Below the pieces are notes generated by a model. That model was not told where the DNA came from. It worked only from the letters and a program-made list of their open reading frames with translations, and did no database searches. This document shows positions 1 to 8,608 of a stretch of DNA of 25,475 nt, piece after piece (the stretch's first letter is position 1; every line of letters starts with the position of its first letter). The DNA comes from Bacteroidota bacterium (GTDB lineage: Bacteria > Bacteroidota > Bacteroidia > Chitinophagales > Chitinophagaceae): positions 1-25,475 of the forward strand of contig JAEWBD010000440.1 of NCBI GenBank assembly GCA_023391315.1, read 5' to 3'. The position numbers were made by a program, and so were the translations under genes.

Positions 1-899
1 ATATAATTCTGTGTAGCTTCATCTGCAGGTGCAGGTGAAGCATAATTTAACCTGTAGCCGCCGCCGCCCTGATCTAACACTGCTTTGGCGGCATCCTTGG
101 CTGCCTGCCAGCGGGCCCTGCGGTCCCCAGTAGTATAGCCTAATAATTCAGGATTGGCATAAGCTGAAATAACTGAAGACTTTGCTTTAGCGGTAGGAAT
201 ATCATGCAGGTCACTTGCCGCATATAATAAAACCCTTGATTTAAGTGCCAGCGCTGCAATTTTTGAAGCCCGGCCTTTTTCCATATCCCTGCCATCCAGC
301 AGCAGAGCAGCACTGTCGCAATCCATCAGTATAAAGTTCACGCAATCTTCATAACTGTTCCTTGCTATTGTATAATCTTCACCCAGGCCGTAAGTATGGT
401 CAATAATAGGTACCCCGCCATAAAAACGCAGCAACTGCTGGTAATAATAAGCGCGTAAAAAATGGCACTCCCCCTGTAAGCGTTTGTTCAGGTCTTCATT
501 ATCAAAAGTAGCAGTACGCAACCTTTCAATGGCCAAGTTTGCCGATCTTATTTTTTTATACATCACACTCCATTCATAAGTAGCCGCCGTTTTTCCCTGA
601 TTATCGGGGCTTAACAAACCTTCATTCATGATGTTATAACCTCTGCCTGCGTGGGTAAAAATAGCTTCATCCGTCATAGAAGCAAGCATTTCTTCGTCAA
701 AACCGCCCATGCCAAGCCCTTGGGTATTTTGATCATTATAAACACCATTTACAAAGGCCGTAGAAAGTGCTGCATCAGTCCAGGTGAGATCTGCAGGCAC
801 GGTACTTAATGGATCTGTGCTCAGAAATTTTTTATTACAGGACGCAATAAATACAATCAATATTATTATAGTTGAATAGAAAATTATTCTTTTTAGCAT
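1..899 (-). CDS. SusD/RagB-family outer-membrane lipoprotein, partial (C-terminus outside the window)
   Basis: This is the surface glycan- or nutrient-binding partner of the SusC-like receptor encoded just upstream. The start at 899 gives a short basic N-terminus (MLKR), a hydrophobic stretch, and a lipobox ending in Cys21 (residues VFIASC), so export and lipidation are expected. About 299 residues are visible. They include the SusD-type helical region with the segments LNKRLQGECHFLRAYYYQQL and GGVPII, which are characteristic of the TPR-like fold of the family. The usual family length is 450-600 residues, so roughly half is missing on the left. The start codon lies 10 bp after the susC-like stop, which indicates one transcript. 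Family assignment is firm; the ligand cannot be told from the sequence. Confidence 0.93.
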   Translation of the reverse strand, partial: MLKRIIFYSTIIILIVFIASCNKKFLSTDPLSTVPADLTWTDAALSTAFVNGVYNDQNTQGLGMGGFDEEMLASMTDEAIFTHAGRGYNIMNEGLLSPDNQGKTAATYEWSVMYKKIRSANLAIERLRTATFDNEDLNKRLQGECHFLRAYYYQQLLRFYGGVPIIDHTYGLGEDYTIARNSYEDCVNFILMDCDSAALLLDGRDMEKGRASKIAALALKSRVLLYAASDLHDIPTAKAKSSVISAYANPELLGYTTGDRRARWQAAKDAAKAVLDQGGGGYRLNYASPAPADEATQNY

Positions 900-909
900 A
901 AAAATGAAT

Positions 910-3900
910 TTAAAAGGTTACTCTAATACCAGTATTAATTATTCTTGATTGTGGATAATACTGGCCACTACCACTGGTTGATTCGGGATCATATATTCCC
1001 ATTTTATCCCAGGTTAACAAATTGTAACCATTGACATATATTCTAAGATTACTAATGCCGGCCTTACTGCTTAGCGAAGTTGGCATGTTATATCCTATTT
1101 CTACATTTTTAAGCCGGAAATAATTGCTGCTTCTCAGCCAATATGTATTTAAGCCATAAGCGCCGCCTGCATAATAAAGAGCGCCGCGGTTAGCCAAACG
1201 CGGATCAACGCTGCTTGGGTTATCTATGCTCCAGCGATGGTTCCAGCTATATTGAAGATAGTTGCCTATATCGCCTGATTCTGTGCCTATGAACAGTAAT
1301 CCCCCGGTTGCACCCTGGAATAAAATAGCAAGATCAAAACTTTTGTAACTCAGGCTAATATTAATACCTCCTGTAAACTTGGGGTCTCTGTTTTTATCCA
1401 GCCTTATCCTGTCAAAACCATCTATTTTTCCATCGGGTTTAAGCACAGGGTTACCCTCTGCATCCACACCGCCAATATCTTTAATTTTCATATCGCCAGG
1501 ACGGAGCTCATTCGTTACTCCACTGTAATCGATTGTGTTTTTATCTATTTCTGACTGGTCTCTGAAAACTCCATCATATTGATATGCGAGATAGTTGGCA
1601 TCGTTGGTACCAAATCCTTTGCCGGTAGCAAACTGCCAGTAAGGCGCACCTGGCGGTTCATCAAAATAGATGATCTTATTCTTGGCATAACCTCCGTTTA
1701 CACTAAATGAATACCTGAAATCTTTTGAACCGCCTGCATAAGTAAGCTTGAATTCCCAGCCTTGATTCGCAACTATACCGAAATTTTCCGGAGGCAGAGT
1801 AATGCCGGCGCTGCCAGGTGTTGAGCCGCTCCTTTGCCAGAGTATATTGGTTCTCCTGTTGTGGAAATAATCAAACTCAAAACTTAATTTATTGTTTAAT
1901 AAAGCGCCTTCCAAACCAACATCAAAATTCTTTGCCCTTTCCCATGTGAAATTGGGATTAGCCAGAACGGATTCATATAAGGTTTTCTGCACCTGGTCGT
2001 TTAAAATAAAAGTAGAAAAACCATAGGTGGATAAATAAGCATATTCTGCCAGGGAGCCGCCATCAGAAAAACTGCTGCGAAGCCAAACCTGGTCGTTACC
2101 CATTTGTCCATAAGAAGCCCTGAGCTTTAAAAAGTCCATAAACTTCACATTATCCTGGAAGAAAGGTTCCTGGGATATATTCCATCCTGCCATTATACCC
2201 GGAAAAAATCCAAAACGGGCATCGGGAGGAAATATATAAGAGCCATCATAACGCCATAATAATTCTGCTAGGTATTTTTCTTTATAGTTATAGGCTACAC
2301 GGCCGAAATAACTTAAACGGGCCCGTTCATAAGCACCGCCACTGTTATCTTTCAGATCATCACCACCTGCAAAAAGCTGGTCTATTGAAGAAGAGATAAA
2401 ATACCTGCGGAAGGCATTGAAATTTTCGCTGTTTATAGTTTCTCTTGTTACAGCGGCTAATGCATTAATCGTATGGTTGCCAAACTTTTTGTCATAGTTA
2501 ATCATTCCACCCAATAATATATTTAGGTCTGTCCTGTTGGTAAGAGTTAACCTTGGATCTGTGTATGTTGACCTTACTGATTTTGTGAGAAAAGGCGTTG
2601 TTCCGTCATCTTCATATGTTGCTCCATCCCAGAAATACAGATACCAGGGCGTTTGCCATAACTTCCTGTTATAATATGTTTTATCAAGCGATGCAGTACC
2701 ACTTATTTTCAGGCCTTCAACACCCGGAATATTGATTTCAAGTTTTCCGTTTGTTTGCAGATAATCACGTTTGTCGCGATCAAACCCGGTTTGATTGGTA
2801 GTAATAACAACCGGGTTCTGGCCGTTCTCGATATCAGGACCTGGCAATCCGTTTGGCCATATTTCAGGCGTAGTAGGTTTGCCTCTCATTAGCATACGGA
2901 ATATTGAACCTGCGCTCTCTGTTGGAAAGAACCGGTATTCTTCACGGCCCATTACGCCGAATTGAACATTTATATATTTATTTACCTTAACATCCAGGTT
3001 TATGCGAAGATCGTATTGCTTATAACCTGTGGCTGAATTTTTATAATACCCATCCTGGTTTGTATAACCTAAAGAGGCAAGGTATCTTACAGCTTCTGAA
3101 CCGCCACTTAACTGTACTGTATGTTTTGACTGTGGCGACCAGTCTTTTAATGCGTCCCCAAACCAATCGGTATTCGGATGGCCCCATGGATCAGAGCCGT
3201 CACTAAACTTTTGTATATCGTCGGGACTGAAAGTTGCTGTAAGCTCATCCCCATTGGCGCTAGTATAGGTGCCATTGGTTTTAAATGCTTCCCAGGCTGC
3301 ACTCCACTCATTTGAAGGTATGTTATCAAACACTTTTAATTCATTAATAACAGTGGCATACTGCGGTGCATCCATCAGTTTTGGAATTACAGTTGGCTGT
3401 GCCCATCCCTGGTTAAATTCATAATACAAGGAAGGTTTTCCGCTTTTCCCACGTTTAGTTGTTATTAATATAACGCCATTAGCTGCCCTGGCTCCATAGA
3501 TAGCAGCAGAGGCATCTTTTAATACAGAGAAACTTTCTACATCTGCGGGATTGATACGATCGAGCCCGCCCACACGGTCAGGAATACCGTCAATTACAAT
3601 CAATGCAGAACTATTACCAAAAGTATTTGAACCGCGTATGCGGATGGAAGATCCATCATAACCAGGTTCTCCGCTTGATTGGATAGTGGTAACACCGGGT
3701 AAACGGCCAGACAAAGAGTTGGATAAGTTTACCACACGTGACTTCTCCAGTTCAGCACCTTTAACCTGTGCTACGGCCCCTGTAACCGTCACCTTTTTTT
3801 GGGTGCCATAACCTACCACTACTACCTCGCTTAACTTACCTGCTTCAGCAGTTTTTAATACGATATTTATAGTGGATTGTTTTCCAACTTTTATTTCCTG

Positions 3901-4161
3901 AGTTTCATAACCGATTGACGAAAATGTCAACACAGCATTACTGTCTGGCACTCGTATTAAATAATCTCCGTTATCATCTGTTGTTGCCCCATTAGTTGTT
4001 CCCTTTACTAACACGGAAATATTGGGCACGTCTTCCGCTTTTTCGTTGGCTACATGGCCTTTTACAAATACATTTTGGGCATGTAACGCAGCACCCGCAT
4101 AAAACAGGAGTACGAATGCTAAAAAGAAGCTTTTTGTCTTTTTAGATGTAAAATTTTTCAT
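910..4161 (-). CDS. SusC/RagA-family TonB-dependent outer-membrane receptor
   Basis: A TonB-linked outer-membrane transporter of 1083 residues, predicted to import an oligosaccharide or other large nutrient with its SusD-like partner downstream. Residues 1-28 are a signal peptide ending in LHA. Residues about 30-110 form a carboxypeptidase-D regulatory-like (CNA-B-type) domain. The TonB-box-like SusC signature VVVVGYGTQKK is at 113-123, followed by a plug domain (about 125-240, with IRIRGSNTFG and DAASAAIYGARAANGVILITTKRG-like plug elements) and then a long beta-barrel that ends in an aromatic-terminated strand (GIRVTF). There is no N-terminal STN domain, so signalling to an anti-sigma factor is not suggested. 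No glycoside hydrolase is visible nearby, so the substrate is unknown; the Sus genes continue to the left of the window. Confidence 0.97.
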   Translation of the reverse strand: MKNFTSKKTKSFFLAFVLLFYAGAALHAQNVFVKGHVANEKAEDVPNISVLVKGTTNGATTDDNGDYLIRVPDSNAVLTFSSIGYETQEIKVGKQSTINIVLKTAEAGKLSEVVVVGYGTQKKVTVTGAVAQVKGAELEKSRVVNLSNSLSGRLPGVTTIQSSGEPGYDGSSIRIRGSNTFGNSSALIVIDGIPDRVGGLDRINPADVESFSVLKDASAAIYGARAANGVILITTKRGKSGKPSLYYEFNQGWAQPTVIPKLMDAPQYATVINELKVFDNIPSNEWSAAWEAFKTNGTYTSANGDELTATFSPDDIQKFSDGSDPWGHPNTDWFGDALKDWSPQSKHTVQLSGGSEAVRYLASLGYTNQDGYYKNSATGYKQYDLRINLDVKVNKYINVQFGVMGREEYRFFPTESAGSIFRMLMRGKPTTPEIWPNGLPGPDIENGQNPVVITTNQTGFDRDKRDYLQTNGKLEINIPGVEGLKISGTASLDKTYYNRKLWQTPWYLYFWDGATYEDDGTTPFLTKSVRSTYTDPRLTLTNRTDLNILLGGMINYDKKFGNHTINALAAVTRETINSENFNAFRRYFISSSIDQLFAGGDDLKDNSGGAYERARLSYFGRVAYNYKEKYLAELLWRYDGSYIFPPDARFGFFPGIMAGWNISQEPFFQDNVKFMDFLKLRASYGQMGNDQVWLRSSFSDGGSLAEYAYLSTYGFSTFILNDQVQKTLYESVLANPNFTWERAKNFDVGLEGALLNNKLSFEFDYFHNRRTNILWQRSGSTPGSAGITLPPENFGIVANQGWEFKLTYAGGSKDFRYSFSVNGGYAKNKIIYFDEPPGAPYWQFATGKGFGTNDANYLAYQYDGVFRDQSEIDKNTIDYSGVTNELRPGDMKIKDIGGVDAEGNPVLKPDGKIDGFDRIRLDKNRDPKFTGGINISLSYKSFDLAILFQGATGGLLFIGTESGDIGNYLQYSWNHRWSIDNPSSVDPRLANRGALYYAGGAYGLNTYWLRSSNYFRLKNVEIGYNMPTSLSSKAGISNLRIYVNGYNLLTWDKMGIYDPESTSGSGQYYPQSRIINTGIRVTF

Positions 4162-4283
4162 GGTGGCTTGGCTCTTTTTGGTTTATGAATAGTGAATCTA
4201 AGTCGGCTTTAAATAATAAAAAGTAAGCGTTTCAATACAAGCAATACAATTTCAGAATTAAAGCAATCTTCAGAACTGTTAAT

Positions 4284-4314
4284 CAAATATAAAAGATGCG
4301 TTAAAAGAAACAAA
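4284..4314 (-). promoter_or_regulatory. Bacteroidota-type -33/-7 promoter for the susC-susD pair
   Basis: Read on the minus strand the element is TTTG, 19 bp, TATATTTG, which fits the Bacteroidota housekeeping consensus TTTG-N19-20-TAnnTTTG exactly. Transcription would begin near 4277 and leave a leader of roughly 115 nt before the ATG at 4161. The same arrangement with the same 19-bp spacing occurs in front of the tRNA gene in this window, which supports the call. Confidence 0.6.
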
Positions 4315-4349
4315 AAAAATTAAATGTATTTTTCACTTTTATTTTTTTA

Positions 4350-5372
4350 ATGGTATTTACCGCCCTAATTATGCTTAGAAGTTATTGTGTCATAATCATA
4401 TATATTTTTTTTTCTGTTCGGCTTAATGCCCAGCAAAAATTCATATTTGAACAACCCAAAATGGGTTCTCCATTTACCATTACAATTTTTGCAAACGACT
4501 CTGCAAAAGCTGCCGCAGTTGCTGCAAAGGCATTTCGCCTTGCCGATACATTAAATAATATATTAAGCGATTATATTGACAGCAGTGAAATAAACCGCTT
4601 AAGCGCTGCCGCAGGAAAAAACAATTATGTGCCGGTATCTCAGCCATTATTCCATATAATCCAACAGGCGCAGGAGGCTGCTGCGTTAAGCAATGGCGCT
4701 TACGATATTTCTATCGGCCCTGTTGTTAAACTCTGGCGGCGGGCAAGAAAGTCCAAAACATTTCCAAACAAGGATTCTTTGCAATCGGCTTTGCAAAAAG
4801 TGAGTTACAGGTATATTCATTTAGATACTTTAAAACATGCTGTTTACCTGGAGAAAAAAGGTATGCTGTTAGATGTTGGCGGGCTGGGAAAAGGATTTGT
4901 GGCACAGGCAGCCCTGGATTTGATTACACAAAATGGCTTTACCAGCGCTATGGTAAATGCAGGCGGTAACATTGTAATGACTCAAGCGCCTGCTGATCAA
5001 AAAGGTTGGTTTATTGGCATTACTCAGCCGGAAGAAAAGAATGATATTTTGCCGCAAATGCTGGCATTACAAAACATGGCTGTATCCACATCGGGCGATA
5101 TTTACCAATACGTAGAACTTAACGGAAAAAAGTATTCTCATATCGTAGATCCCAAAACAGGCATCGGCGTAACACATCAAAGAAATGTAACGGTGATTGC
5201 GCCGGATGGCACAACGGCCGACTGGCTTTCTACAGCATGCAGTGTTTTATCAGTAAAACAAAGCATGCGCTTGATTAAAAAATTTAAAGGCGCCGCCATA
5301 TTAATTACAGAAAATAAAAACGGGAAAATAAAAAAGAAAACTTCCGTTCTTTTTAAAACTTATTATTTTTGA
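4350..5372 (+). CDS. apbE: ApbE-family FAD:protein FMN transferase, exported
   Basis: ApbE enzymes act outside the cytoplasmic membrane and attach FMN from FAD to a Thr or Ser of flavoproteins such as Na+-NQR/Rnf subunits or FMN-binding-domain reductases. The 340-residue length is typical. Visible family motifs are GSPFTI (39-44), GAYDISIGPVVKLW (116-129), LDVGGLGKGF (174-183), AMVNAGGNI (200-208), SHIVDPKTG (263-271, the usual H-x-x-D-P-x-T-G) and TADWLSTA (289-296), which carries the metal-binding Asp. A hydrophobic N-terminus ending at LNA (about residue 27) is a signal peptide. The ATG at 4371 (eight residues into the protein) would give a more usual signal peptide and may be the true start. 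It is divergent from the susC-like gene; no target flavoprotein is nearby. Confidence 0.93.
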   Translation: MVFTALIMLRSYCVIIIYIFFSVRLNAQQKFIFEQPKMGSPFTITIFANDSAKAAAVAAKAFRLADTLNNILSDYIDSSEINRLSAAAGKNNYVPVSQPLFHIIQQAQEAAALSNGAYDISIGPVVKLWRRARKSKTFPNKDSLQSALQKVSYRYIHLDTLKHAVYLEKKGMLLDVGGLGKGFVAQAALDLITQNGFTSAMVNAGGNIVMTQAPADQKGWFIGITQPEEKNDILPQMLALQNMAVSTSGDIYQYVELNGKKYSHIVDPKTGIGVTHQRNVTVIAPDGTTADWLSTACSVLSVKQSMRLIKKFKGAAILITENKNGKIKKKTSVLFKTYYF

Positions 5373-5579
5373 AACAATAGTCATTCTGACGTTTTTCTGT
5401 TTGCTGAAAATTTCTGTAAAAAAATAGAGCTGTTTGGTTATTTGATTAAGATTGATCCTGAATAACGGTCAGACGCTTCAGGAAACCGCTTAAATATATT
5501 TTTACGACTTGAAAGCATCAGACCGATAATAACGATGATACTTTTTTATTAACTCAACCAACTTATTAAAGTCCCATAG

Positions 5580-6527
5580 ATGATTGCTGATTGCTTAATT
5601 TTTTTTCTTGGCCTGGCATTGCAGCCCGTTAATGATACCTCTTTTGTGCCTTACGAACAAACCATTCCCGGAACCAATGTTTCATTTAAAATGATGCCGG
5701 TTACAGGTGGCAGTTTTGTTATGGGAAGTAAAGCCGGTGAAAAAGGCCGCAATACAGATGAAGGCCCCGCAACAAAAGTTACGGTGAATCCTTTCTGGAT
5801 AGAAGAGCATGAAGTAACCTACGATGAATATATTTTGTTTGCCGATGAGCAGGCAGATAAAGCGCCAAAGCCCGATGGCATTACCCGTCCCAGCCCGCCT
5901 TATATTGATTTCACTTTGGGCATGGGCAAAGCAGGCGGCTTTCCTGCCAACAGCATGAGCCAGTATGCCGCACTGATGTATTGCAACTGGCTGTATAAAA
6001 AAACAGGTGTTTTTTATCGCCTGCCCACCGAAGCCGAATGGGAATATGCGGCACGTGCGGGAAGTGAAACAGCTTATTTTTTTGGGAATGATGACAAGCA
6101 GTTAGGCGATTATGCGTGGTATGCCGGTAACAGCGAAAACAAATACCATAAAGTAATGGGCAAAAAGCCCAATGCTTTCGGTTTATATGATATGCTGGGC
6201 AATGTGGCTGAGTGGACACTGGACCAGTATAAGGAAAATTATTTTGAAGCAATAAAGTCTGATGTTGATAACCCCTGGCTAAAACCAACGAGCAAACATC
6301 CAATCACTTTAAAGGGAGGAACATTTAAGGATGCTGCAGATAAACTTCGCCCGGCAGCCCGTTTAAAATCGGATTTAAAATGGAATGCCCGCGACCCGCA
6401 GATTCCGCGCAGCAAGTGGTGGAATGCCGATGCGCCGTTCATCGGGTTTCGTATTGTGCGGCCCGTTAAACAACCTTCTGCTGATGAGGTTAACCAATTC
6501 TTTACGCAACTTCTTTCATTAAAATAA
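5580..6527 (+). CDS. Formylglycine-generating-enzyme/SUMF1-fold protein, catalytic cysteines not seen
   Basis: A 315-residue protein with the FGE-sulfatase fold: VTGGSFVMGS (41-50), FWIEEHEVTYDEYILF (72-87), YRLPTEAEWEYAARAG (146-161), LYDMLGNVAEW (202-212), LKGGTFKDAADKLRPAAR (244-261) and the C-terminal GFRIVRP. True formylglycine-generating enzymes use a cysteine pair just after the second GG motif; here that stretch has no cysteine, and the only two in the protein are at 5 and 135. It is therefore more likely a structural or binding member of the superfamily (as in Gld-type lipoproteins) than a sulfatase activator. No sulfatase is encoded nearby. The N-terminal hydrophobic stretch is a weak signal peptide; a TAG stop lies immediately before the ATG, so no longer start exists. 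It precedes an oxidoreductase gene by 10 bp and is probably co-transcribed with it. Confidence 0.88.
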   Translation: MIADCLIFFLGLALQPVNDTSFVPYEQTIPGTNVSFKMMPVTGGSFVMGSKAGEKGRNTDEGPATKVTVNPFWIEEHEVTYDEYILFADEQADKAPKPDGITRPSPPYIDFTLGMGKAGGFPANSMSQYAALMYCNWLYKKTGVFYRLPTEAEWEYAARAGSETAYFFGNDDKQLGDYAWYAGNSENKYHKVMGKKPNAFGLYDMLGNVAEWTLDQYKENYFEAIKSDVDNPWLKPTSKHPITLKGGTFKDAADKLRPAARLKSDLKWNARDPQIPRSKWWNADAPFIGFRIVRPVKQPSADEVNQFFTQLLSLK

Positions 6528-6537
6528 AAAGTAAACA

Positions 6538-7869
6538 ATGACTAACGATGTAAACCAAAAACAAACCGGCAGGAGGGAATTTCTGAAAACCACTTCTCTT
6601 GTAGCCGGCGGGTTAATGGCAGCTCCGCTCATATCAGGCGCCAATTATTTTTCAGGCGCTGATGATGTTATAAAAATTGCATTAATTGGTTGCGGCGGCC
6701 GAGGCACCGGCGCTGCCACACAAGCCCTGAGCACCAAACAAAATGTGCGGCTGGTAGCTATGGCCGATGCTTTTAAAGACAGGCTTGACAACAGTTATAA
6801 TAATATTATTGAAGCACTGGAAGAAAAGAAAGACCGTGTGCAGGTAAAAGAAGAAAATAAATTCATTGGTTTTGATGCCTATAAACATGCCATTGCTTTG
6901 GCCGACGTGGTAATTCTTGCAACACCGCCGGGCTTCAGGCCCATTCATTTTGAAGAAGCCATAAACCAAAACAAGCATGTATTCATGGAAAAGCCCGTGG
7001 CCACAGACCCGGCAGGCATACAAAGGGTGTTGGCAGCAGCAGAAAAAGCCAAAGTGCAGAAAAGAAATGTGGTGGTTGGCCTGCAACGCCGTTACCAAAC
7101 TTCTTACCGCGAATTAATGAAGCGGGTGCAGGATGGGGCTATTGGCGATATAACATCTGCACAGGCATGGTGGAATAACGATGGCGTTTGGGTGCATCCG
7201 CGGCAGGCCGGCTGGACCGAAATGGAATACCAGATGCGCAACTGGTATTATTTTGTGTGGCTTTGCGGCGATCATATTGCCGAACAGCATATTCATAATT
7301 TGGATGTAATTAACTGGGCCAAGAATGCATACCCTGTGCGGGCACAGGGAATGGGCGGCCGGGAAGTAAGGGTTGGAAAAGATTACGGCGAAATATTCGA
7401 CCATCATTTTGTAGAATTTCATTATGCAGATGGCACTATATTAAACAGCCAGTGCCGCCATCAGAAAGGCACCATGAGCAAAGTGGATGAACTACTTATC
7501 GGCACAAAGGGAAAAGTATTTTGCGATGCCGCTAATATCTCAGACAACAAAGGCAAATTGATTTACCAGTTTGATAAAATGAAGGAAAACCAGCCTTATC
7601 AAAATGAACACGATGAATTGTTTGCGGCCATTGCCAAAGGCGATTATAAATTCTGGGATGCAGAACGTGGCGCAAAAAGCACCATGACTTCTATCCTCGG
7701 CCGTATGGCTACTTATTCCGGCCAGGTGGTTGAATGGGACCAGGCTATAAATTCAGGTATAAATATTATGCCTTCCACATTCTCTTTTGACACGGTGCCA
7801 CCGGTTAAGCCGGATGCAAATGGCATGTATGCCGCAGCCATACCGGGCGTAACCAAATATTTTGCATAA
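6538..7869 (+). CDS. Gfo/Idh/MocA-family oxidoreductase with Tat signal
   Basis: An NAD(P)-dependent sugar or inositol-type dehydrogenase of 443 residues, predicted to be exported folded. The N-terminus carries a twin-arginine signal, GRREFLK (11-17), followed by a hydrophobic stretch rich in Gly and Ala. The Rossmann dinucleotide motif is IALIGCGGRGTGA (47-59), and the family motif EKPVATDP is at 151-158. The GDHIAEQHIHNLDVINW segment supplies the His/Asp residues expected at the active site, and this is the layout of the large Tat-exported subgroup common in Bacteroidota. It lies 10 bp behind the SUMF-fold gene and upstream, across a GNAT gene, of a Tat-exported TIM-barrel isomerase, which suggests periplasmic conversion of a sugar derivative. 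The substrate cannot be stated. Confidence 0.94.
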   Translation: MTNDVNQKQTGRREFLKTTSLVAGGLMAAPLISGANYFSGADDVIKIALIGCGGRGTGAATQALSTKQNVRLVAMADAFKDRLDNSYNNIIEALEEKKDRVQVKEENKFIGFDAYKHAIALADVVILATPPGFRPIHFEEAINQNKHVFMEKPVATDPAGIQRVLAAAEKAKVQKRNVVVGLQRRYQTSYRELMKRVQDGAIGDITSAQAWWNNDGVWVHPRQAGWTEMEYQMRNWYYFVWLCGDHIAEQHIHNLDVINWAKNAYPVRAQGMGGREVRVGKDYGEIFDHHFVEFHYADGTILNSQCRHQKGTMSKVDELLIGTKGKVFCDAANISDNKGKLIYQFDKMKENQPYQNEHDELFAAIAKGDYKFWDAERGAKSTMTSILGRMATYSGQVVEWDQAINSGINIMPSTFSFDTVPPVKPDANGMYAAAIPGVTKYFA

Positions 7870-7930
7870 AATTCATGAGGCTGGCTCAGTATTTTTAAAC
7901 TGCGCCAGTCTTTTAATGAGATAATCAGCC

Positions 7931-8476
7931 ATGATTTATTTGCTTGATGGACAGGAAACTTCAAGGCTTGCCTTCAGGTTAATAAGTTTGGATGATTACG
8001 ATGAATGGTTATCATTTTTTAAAGACCCGGAAACATCAAAGTATTGGAAGGCTGAAAAAGAAGATGCCGTAACCGAATGCCGGAAATGGTATAACAGGCA
8101 ATTTGAACGGTATGCAAATAATGAAGGCGGCATGAATGCATTGGTTGAAAAAGCAACCAATAAACTTGCAGGCCACTGCGGTTTGCTGAAACAAAAAGTG
8201 GATGATATTGATGAACTTGAGATTGCGTATTCACTGCTCCCGGCGTTCTGGCATAAGGGTTATGCAACAGAAGCTGCATTACACTGCAGAAATTATGCTT
8301 TCAGAAATAATCTTTCACCTTCATTAATTTCAATTATCAGCCTTACCAATAAGCCGTCGGAGAATGTGGCGGTAAAAGTGGGGATGCGCATTGATAAAAC
8401 AACATTGTATAAAAACAACGAAGTAAACATTTTCAGGATCTGGAAAGAAAAACCGGCCGGTATCATATCAGGCTAA
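7931..8476 (+). CDS. GNAT-family N-acetyltransferase (RimJ/RimL-like)
   Basis: A cytoplasmic acetyl-CoA-dependent acyltransferase of 181 residues, the usual length of the RimJ/RimL (GNAT_3) group that acetylates protein N-termini or small amines. The N-terminal RLAFRLISLDDYDEWLSFFKD is the first strand and helix. The central IAYSLLPAFWHKGYATEAA (beta4 and the acetyl-CoA pyrophosphate-binding turn with the pattern W-x-K-G-Y-A-T-E-A) and the later NKPSENVAVKVGMR (N-x-x-S-x-x-V-x-x-K-x-G) are diagnostic. It lacks any signal peptide although both neighbouring enzymes are Tat-exported, so it may be a hitch-hiker in the group and not part of the pathway. The substrate is unknown. Confidence 0.92.
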   Translation: MIYLLDGQETSRLAFRLISLDDYDEWLSFFKDPETSKYWKAEKEDAVTECRKWYNRQFERYANNEGGMNALVEKATNKLAGHCGLLKQKVDDIDELEIAYSLLPAFWHKGYATEAALHCRNYAFRNNLSPSLISIISLTNKPSENVAVKVGMRIDKTTLYKNNEVNIFRIWKEKPAGIISG

Positions 8477-8505
8477 CTCCCTCCCCTGCTGAAAAAAGTT
8501 TTGGA

Positions 8506-8524
8506 GCACAAGGGAGTGACACAA
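8506..8524 (+). repeat. Copy 1 of a short dispersed repeat (ACAAGnGAGTGACACAA)
   Basis: Nineteen bases here match the bases at 14260-14278 at 17 of 19 positions, and both copies lie just downstream of a small gene (GNAT here, YoeB-type toxin there). Both are followed after a few bases by GATG. I infer a member of a genomic intergenic repeat family. Confidence 0.45.
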
Positions 8525-8570
8525 GGGACGATGCCATAACTTCATTAGCCGGCAACACAAATTATTTCAA

Positions 8571-8588
8571 AAAACAGCTTGCTGTTTT
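8571..8588 (+). other. Short inverted repeat between the GNAT and isomerase genes
   Basis: AAAACAG and CTGTTTT are arms around CTTG or a similar tight loop, 20 bp before the isomerase start. It could be a weak terminator, a protein site or a folding signal in the leader. There is no run of T after it beyond the arm itself. Confidence 0.3.
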
Positions 8589-8608
8589 CATATTAAATCA
8601 ATCAACAA

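Noticed and set aside
5580..6527. An active formylglycine-generating enzyme
   Set aside because: The catalytic cysteine pair is absent after the GG motif and no sulfatase lies nearby.
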